Assembly (NCBI GenBank): GCA_031002005.1
Contig: JARYHS010008074.1
Span: 180,506,494 to 180,570,493 of the forward strand
Direction of reading: 5' to 3'
Length of the DNA: 64,000 nucleotides
Source of the DNA: Vandiemenella viatica
Lineage: Eukaryota > Arthropoda > Insecta > Orthoptera > Morabidae
Position numbers and translations under genes: made by a program. Numbering within the stretch: position 1 is the stretch's first letter; every line of letters starts with the position of its first letter. Under the pieces are notes generated by a model. That model searched no databases. It was not told where the DNA came from and worked only from the letters and a program-made list of their open reading frames with translations. Positions 57,258 through 64,000 of this stretch are shown one piece after another.

Positions 57258-58257
57258 NNNNNNNNNNNNNNNNNNNNNNNNNNNNNNNNNNNNNNNNNNN
57301 NNNNNNNNNNNNNNNNNNNNNNNNNNNNNNNNNNNNNNNNNNNNNNNNNNNNNNNNNNNNNNNNNNNNNNNNNNNNNNNNNNNNNNNNNNNNNNNNNNNN
57401 NNNNNNNNNNNNNNNNNNNNNNNNNNNNNNNNNNNNNNNNNNNNNNNNNNNNNNNNNNNNNNNNNNNNNNNNNNNNNNNNNNNNNNNNNNNNNNNNNNNN
57501 NNNNNNNNNNNNNNNNNNNNNNNNNNNNNNNNNNNNNNNNNNNNNNNNNNNNNNNNNNNNNNNNNNNNNNNNNNNNNNNNNNNNNNNNNNNNNNNNNNNN
57601 NNNNNNNNNNNNNNNNNNNNNNNNNNNNNNNNNNNNNNNNNNNNNNNNNNNNNNNNNNNNNNNNNNNNNNNNNNNNNNNNNNNNNNNNNNNNNNNNNNNN
57701 NNNNNNNNNNNNNNNNNNNNNNNNNNNNNNNNNNNNNNNNNNNNNNNNNNNNNNNNNNNNNNNNNNNNNNNNNNNNNNNNNNNNNNNNNNNNNNNNNNNN
57801 NNNNNNNNNNNNNNNNNNNNNNNNNNNNNNNNNNNNNNNNNNNNNNNNNNNNNNNNNNNNNNNNNNNNNNNNNNNNNNNNNNNNNNNNNNNNNNNNNNNN
57901 NNNNNNNNNNNNNNNNNNNNNNNNNNNNNNNNNNNNNNNNNNNNNNNNNNNNNNNNNNNNNNNNNNNNNNNNNNNNNNNNNNNNNNNNNNNNNNNNNNNN
58001 NNNNNNNNNNNNNNNNNNNNNNNNNNNNNNNNNNNNNNNNNNNNNNNNNNNNNNNNNNNNNNNNNNNNNNNNNNNNNNNNNNNNNNNNNNNNNNNNNNNN
58101 NNNNNNNNNNNNNNNNNNNNNNNNNNNNNNNNNNNNNNNNNNNNNNNNNNNNNNNNNNNNNNNNNNNNNNNNNNNNNNNNNNNNNNNNNNNNNNNNNNNN
58201 NNNNNNNNNNNNNNNNNNNNNNNNNNNNNNNNNNNNNNNNNNNNNNNNNNNNNNNNN
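57258..58257. other. Assembly gap (1000 N)
   Basis: Exactly 1000 Ns, a conventional scaffold placeholder, so the true length is unknown. ORFs that cross it are meaningless. Confidence 0.99.
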
Positions 58258-58999
58258 ATTCCTTTGAAAACAAATTACAATCTATGCTCTCTGTTATCTG
58301 GTTATATATCTAAATATTTTTCTTTGTCTACAGTTTTTCCCTTCAGTTGTTCGCACCACAATTTAATAACGTATCTCGAACGTCCGAATTGCGGACCATC
58401 AAACCATCTATTCTTTATCTGGAAATCTTTCAGAAACTACTTTACTCACACCAAAGGCCTGCTGACTGAGTGTGGAGCAAGGAGCACAACACTGTCGATG
58501 GTGAATAGTCATTTGGATGGGATGGTAAACATGGCGACATTCTGAATGTCTTAATACGGAGGAGAGGTCTGAAAGGCTCCGAATTAAGCTTCCTCCTTTT
58601 CTCATCTTTATTCATTTAAAACACCAACATCACACCACACTGAATACATTCATTAACATAGTTATCTACAGAAAACACTTCTATTTTCCTAGTGGTTATA
58701 AGGGAAAATGACCCAAGATGATATTTACACTCAGTTATCATGGAGGAGTAAGTTCCTCCTTGACTGCCTGGGAATGTTGACCTTCATCTACAGTATTCAT
58801 CACATTCCGAAGATTCAGTTTTTCTTCTTTCTTACCTGGGTAAAGTACAAGCTTCAATCCTATAAGTCAAATACATGTTCAACAAATTCTTCCCGCGTTT
58901 TACATTAACGCGTATTACTGGACCTTGTACTAAAATAATGTAATGTTACGTAGCATCTAGGAGATCATGACCGTAACAAAACGTATTACAAATCTGACT
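58258..58999. other. Unassigned sequence
   Basis: Nothing recognised. Confidence 0.4.
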
Positions 59000-59340
59000 T
59001 GTAAAGCACACAACGCGGACTGAGCAACGAGTTTACTGTCAGCGTGAATCAACAGTAGTGTACCGCCTGTAAATAACACCATGGCCGAACGTCACCCTCG
59101 CGCCTGCTAATCTTACGTCCACGTAATCAAGTTTCGTTTAAGCTGGCTAAGCTTTGCATAATTTTTGGTGGGTATTAATTACGAGGCGGCTCCTCGCGGC
59201 CTCGTGAGCTGCTCGTTGTTTACGATGAAGCTCGTTAGCAGAAGACGTCGCCTCGTTAGCAAAACACTGCCCGCCGGCCTTATTACCAGGTGACACCGCC
59301 TGACACAGGTACCAGGAACCCATAAACTGCTCCACCCGAA
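59000..59340. promoter_or_regulatory. GC-rich island with forkhead and homeodomain motifs (candidate enhancer)
   Basis: TGTAAATAACA (59068-59078) and TTGTTTAC (59216-59223) are forkhead-type sites in opposite orientations. ATTAATTA (59174-59181) is a homeodomain-type site. CpG-rich words such as GGCGGCTCCTCGCGGCC surround them. No recognisable protein is encoded. Confidence 0.35.
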
Positions 59341-61425
59341 ACCACTTGCACTCAAGACCTCCTCATTTTCGTTATTCCATTTCGAAGGAGAGTAAGGCCA
59401 GTTAAACTGCTCACAACAGCATTCCTATATTCTTCTTGTTATTTAGATTTTGGCCTTATTTGAACCACCGGAACAGTTTTACCTGTTCGCCTTTACTTCT
59501 CCCAGATTTGTTCATTCATTCACTGAGTTCCTACTTTTTTTGAGACCAGGTAGTCTTGGCTTCTGTAAATTGTTCCTGGAACGCATTGAATTTATCAGTT
59601 TTAGTTTGAATTCTCTATCTCACCTTAATGGATTCAACTTTCCCTATATTTTGTGTCCCACCCCATTTTGTTGTTATCTTTAATTTACTAATGAAGATGA
59701 TTTTTTTGTCAGACTACTCCTCTGATAAGGTGAAATTAGTATTTACCGTTTTCTTAATGACTTCAGTAATTGCATACTCCTACATTATTAAGAGTTGAGG
59801 GGAATTATGTTGTTCAATTTTTCCGGTTCACAGCGGTTCAAGGAGCTGATCCCTACTAGGTAAATGTATCCGTGATGCATCCTGATTGGCAAATTTCCAA
59901 CAGTATAAACCAGATTCATTTTGTTACATTAGCATGGACAATTCTATCAGTCATCATCAGAATCAATAATGCTGCTCAAGTTTAAGAGTGAAAATAACTG
60001 TTAGAGAATTTGACGTGATACCTAAAGCCAGTTTCTGTCCATCACCTCGACCCAAAATTTTAGTGGCAACAACGTCGTTTATGTTCATAAGCAATTTAAG
60101 TTTATTTAAAAATAAACTGCTTCCCTGAGCTCCACGTTACTTAAAATATTACTTCACTTGAACTTAATCAATTTTAAAATATGGGTCGAGGAACGAATGG
60201 AAATTTCCACCCAACAAATTGAACAGTTTTAGTTTAGACTGTAATATAAAACTAAGGCTAGAGTTGTCTGACCATTAAAATAATTAATATTTCTGCTCAC
60301 GGAGAAAAAAAGAAAGGGAGACTAATGGGGAAAAAAAGCAAAAGAGTTAGTCTAATATGGATGCTCCTTTGAATAAATTTCTATGAGCAACGGTTATAGA
60401 GTGAACCTGAGGTTTTCTTGTGTGTAATCTGACGCTTCTATTTCTCTGTTTAGACGCGTTGCTTTAATATTCAAAGGATTATCTATCTTTCTGCTCACAA
60501 TCTTTATACACTGACTCTATCATCTTTGAAAACATCCTTCTGGTCTATTTTGACGTAAGGCAGGGACGTATCAGCACGTGAAACGAGTATATACAAAGAC
60601 ATCTGAATATACGACATCTACATACTTATTAGTTCTGTCAGGTGCAAAACTTTGCTCGCGGCTCAGTAACATTTCCACCTATCTCGCACCACAAAAGAAA
60701 TACACGTGAGACGAATAAAGGAGAACATGGAACAAAATCAGAAAACAGTGAAGTAGAAACCTCGCATATTTGCATCTTTTATATTTTCAAGTCTCTTATT
60801 CTTATTTTGTTTTATAAGTTCATTTCGCTATGCACAGCAAATTACTTTCAAAATATTTTATCATCGAAATTTATTTCAGTTCCACAGTTCCTGGTGTTTT
60901 AAAAATACTATAAAAGAAATCTAAACTGAAATTTTAAACGATTGTTTATTCCTTTAAGTGGGCGGTGGGAAACCTTCGTCCCACTCGACAAATTCAAGTA
61001 AAGCGTTTCAGGGAAGCGCATTTACCACCTCTAACAAGAGCTGCCATCAGCCAGAAGCTTGAAGAAACATGATGAAATTGATTTATGGTGCATATTTACA
61101 TCGTGGTCTGTGCAATGCAAATTTCTTGACGATCATTGTGAAATTTGCGTTTATTTTCCAGCTGTGTTAGAAGAAATTGCTGTTTTTTTTTGGTTATTAA
61201 TTGTTATTAAAGGAAAACATTTAAAAATTCTGATTCTATTATGTAATTATGTACCTTAGCAATATTCTCAAGTGTTGCACACAAAAAAATATTGTACATG
61301 TAATTTTTTTGAGTGGGAAGTAATCTTCCCACAGCACTGTCCCTTGTTAGTATTACTTGGAGAAGCTCAATAACGTGTTGGGAATATTTGTACTGAATAG
61401 GTTTTATATATACAAATATAATTTT
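59341..61425. other. Unassigned AT-rich sequence
   Basis: No gene or repeat recognised. ORFs at 59450-59683, 60642-60902 and 61059-61259 are short, without a known domain. Confidence 0.4.
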
Positions 61426-61427
61426 TA

Positions 61428-61865
61428 TCCTCTTCAGTCCCGAGGTATCATATATGATACCTCCAGGAATTATTTTTTTCTCGGGCCACTGCACAGCTGA
61501 CCCTTTTCTGGAATATCGTATCATCTACAATATACATCGCGCTTCTCACAGCTCATATGTTCGATCTTCTGCTTTTGGCCGCCCTGATTAGAACCTTGGG
61601 ATCCTGCAACTGTACAACGTGTCTCGTAGAAAAAGGTAAAGATATACATTTTTTCCATGAAATAAAGTAACATGAAGCAATAAAGTTGTGTGTATAATTT
61701 TCCTGCTTGACTCCCAAAGTAACATATATATACCATCTATAAAAAATTAATTATTGTTTCAAAAAATTTTTAATGGTCATTCATTGTTAACTAGCATTAA
61801 CACAAAGTAAATAACACAATAGTACTTCTCTTGCGCTTTTAGTATGAGCTCGGGACTGAAGAGGA
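61428..61865. mobile_element. MITE with TA-flanked 17-bp terminal inverted repeats
   Basis: TCCTCTTCAGTCCCGAG (61428-61444) is matched by its exact reverse complement at 61849-61865, and TA flanks both ends (61426-61427, 61866-61867). Length is 438 bp with an AT-rich non-coding interior. An inner palindrome GGTATCATATATGATACC lies just inside the left end. TA flanks point to the Tc1/mariner group, but the ends differ from the other Tc1-like elements here. Confidence 0.6.
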
Positions 61866-61867
61866 TA

Positions 61868-62199
61868 TGGATGTTCTGTTTGTGAACCTAACCTATTATT
61901 TCATAATACATGTTCAAATATTTACTGCTGTGGCCCTAACATTACATATTATAATTATAGTGGAACACATTTGAATAATAGTGACATATTTCCTGCATTG
62001 TATGCTTTCAACATTTTATTTATTTGCTTATTAATTCTCCCCAATTCGGATTTATGTTAGCCTGTTAGACCTGAAGTAGAGAAGTTGTCTGATTTAAAAT
62101 GCATGCGATGGGAGGATGGAATCAAGCTTAGAATTGTGGAATAAGTTAGTTTCAAAACTTTGAGACCGAAATGGATGCTAATTCAGTTTCCATGAGGTC
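61868..62199. other. Unassigned AT-rich sequence
   Basis: Nothing recognised. Confidence 0.4.
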
Positions 62200-62400
62200 A
62201 CTCAAGCATCAATGTACCCGTCGTCATGCTGTGTAAACAGCACAGCTAGAAAGCAATCGCTGCAATGCCCGAGGGAGTTTTGTCGACAGAAATTTAATCG
62301 CATTGTTATTTCATCAGTCGTCCGACAACTTTCAGTGACGGTACCAGCGCTACTTTTGTAAACAAGTTTCTGTAGATATAGACTCCTATCACGCCTCAGG
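62200..62400. promoter_or_regulatory. Island with two perfect forkhead motifs (candidate enhancer)
   Basis: TGTAAACA occurs at 62232-62239 and again at 62357-62364, both exact forkhead (RYAAAYA-type) sites 125 bp apart, with TTTAATCGCATTG between them. The segment is GC-richer than its flanks. Function is inferred. Confidence 0.3.
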
Positions 62401-62984
62401 AAATCTAGACTCTGAAGGTTGAGGATGTGGTTGACTTCTTTGGTTCTCCCTTTTCCGCACTTGGACATGCACTACAGTGTAACGAGGTATGTGTTATATT
62501 ACCATTTACTTAAGTAAAATGGAATAATAAAATAATTGAAAATAATATGTGTAATACCCAACAAAAAATCGTACACAGGTTTCCAGAATTCCTGAGAACA
62601 CAGCAAGTTTACCCGTCCTTGTCGGTAATATTAGCACCAGGGGAAATTATACATATGCGGGAGGAATTCGTTCTCCCTTAATAGCGTGATATTCAAGACT
62701 TAACTTTGAGATGTCTCTATGGTATTAATTTGGAGATATTTCAGGATTGGGATTAACCACGATACGCCTCATATAGTTTTCGACATAGTATTTACTGGAG
62801 TTACACAGAAACAAGACAGTCCTCCTCCATTATTTTTGCAAGTCTATTGGTTCATTTGCACGCCGTTTTTTTCTCAGATAGTTGAGGCACCCTACTGGTG
62901 TTTGGCGCCTGACACAAATCCTGGTGTTGGTAGTAATTTTCATTGGCTCTTGGACGGCAGAGAAGTAGAGGCAATGGTGTACAA
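62401..62984. other. Unassigned sequence
   Basis: A 90-codon plus-strand ORF (62719-62991) has no recognisable domain. Confidence 0.4.
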
Positions 62985-63150
62985 TTCCTAATCACCAGGC
63001 AGTGCACAAAAGTCTTGGGTTAAATCCTATACCTCTCCCAGCTCTATAGAGCGGCATCGTTGATGGTGATTCGTTAGGCGGATGAAATGTTAAGCCAAGT
63101 GCTACGTTTATGCATTTCCGATGAGGCTTATGTGGGCTGGCGCCATGTTT
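62985..63150 (+). mobile_element. Decayed SINE fragment
   Basis: GTCTTGGGTTAAATCCTATACC resembles a B box (GGTTNAANTCC). It is followed by GATGGTGATTCGTTAGGCGGATGAAATGTTAAGCC, a phrase I associate with insect tRNA-derived SINE bodies. No tail or TSD was identified. Confidence 0.45.
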
Positions 63151-64000
63151 CACACTTTATATTCCTTCATAAATTATTCATTCACAACACATTGAACCGA
63201 TCGGAAACACATCACAGACAGCCATAACACATACGTATAGTTCCATCACTGGTGAATGCAAAGCTGTACCACCCCATTTAAATTTTCCATGACATTGCTT
63301 TGGAAAAGCAACTCCTACCTTGGCAGTGCCGACGCCTAGGTCCGAATATGGGGAAAACCATCATAGGATCATTTGCGATATAATGGCCAGAGCAAATATA
63401 TTTAACATATTTTTTTGTTTCTTTCAGATAAAAAAAATAATAGGTCACCAAGAAAGCCTCCATTGATTTACAATAAAATTATTTATTCTATAATGAATTA
63501 AAATATTTGCTGTAACTTTGCCTTAGATGAGGGAAACACGTTTTCAAACCATTATATGATTCTGTGACACAAAAAGGCTTAGATTTGTATGCTTGAGATT
63601 AAATTCTGGAAGGGTAGATAGACAGTTTCGGTTATTGAGATAGATGTATATATAAAACTGCAATACTTTTATCACTTGAGTTGGCAAACGGGTAGTAATT
63701 ACAGTAAATTATTTTAACTAGAATAACATTAAATGAAATGGGTGGTTTTAGGGAGAGAATTGAAGCTATTTCTCATCAGCTTATACCAAAAATTATCTAA
63801 GAACATAAGAGAAAATTATTTTTCTAAACTACCTTGCATTATTCGTGAAACTTATATTATACATAATGACACAAAGTTTCACCAATAATTCGAGGATGCT
63901 GATGATTCCACAAATCACAATGGTGTAAAACAAATGAGGTCAAACATTTTATTAGTAGAGATTTGCAGTTGACTACATAAATTAATCAGCCGTGTTTCCA
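63151..64000. other. Unassigned AT-rich sequence
   Basis: Nothing recognised up to the window end. Confidence 0.4.

Noticed and set aside
57223..58545. Long apparent ORFs of 337-440 codons on both strands
   Set aside because: They consist almost entirely of the 1000-N gap and have no evidence of coding.

Overview
The window looks like a gene-poor, repeat-rich stretch of a large animal genome, most likely an insect and perhaps a polyneopteran (stick insect, cockroach/termite or orthopteran type). The reasons are the AT-rich background with no dense coding, many tRNA-derived SINEs, Tc1-like and hAT DNA transposons, decayed Jockey/CR1/RTE-like retrotransposons, and a scaffold gap of exactly 1000 Ns. 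The assignment to insects rests on my recollection of such repeats and has not been checked by search. I found no convincing complete host protein-coding gene. The only hint of a host transcription unit is a 90-base open segment at the left edge that ends in a consensus splice donor (about 90/91). If it is real, much of the window would be intron.

Layout. 1-5.2 kb: edge exon candidate, then a 3,342-bp non-coding hAT-type element with a perfect 8-bp target duplication. 5.2-19.2 kb: sparse unique sequence, four copies of related SINEs and one decayed CR1-like reverse transcriptase. 19.4-21.5 kb: a mosaic of repeated modules, one interrupted by a 738-bp hAT MITE. 21.6-21.8 kb: a cluster of GATA motifs. 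25.3-26.7 kb: a Jockey-type element whose 5' end is folded into a near-perfect 246-bp palindrome. 28.8-33.1 kb: GC-rich islands, an APE-type endonuclease relic, a CR1-like relic with a SINE inside it, and SINEs. 34.0-35.2 kb: a dead Tc1-like element. 36-45 kb: retroelement relics, a three-unit tandem array and a strong GC-rich regulatory-like island. 45.6-48.1 kb: a long inverted repeat containing a palindromic Tc1-like element. 48.5-52 kb: SINEs and a second three-unit array. 52.1-53.6 kb: a second palindromic Tc1-like element. 53.6-55.2 kb: two LINE relics in opposite orientation. 55.6-64 kb: further GC-rich islands, a tandem repeat next to the N gap, and a MITE with TA-flanked ends.

Most notable observations: (1) two nearly identical Tc1-derived elements in which the 5' half has been replaced by an inverted copy of the 3' half, giving 590-613 bp inverted arms around a catalytic-core loop, with different palindrome junctions in the two copies; (2) a separate palindromic duplication of a Jockey reverse transcriptase; (3) several hundred-base GC-rich islands with forkhead-, homeodomain-, GATA- and CRE-like motifs in an otherwise AT-rich, gene-free region, consistent with regulatory sequence around a developmental gene. 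The last point is inference.
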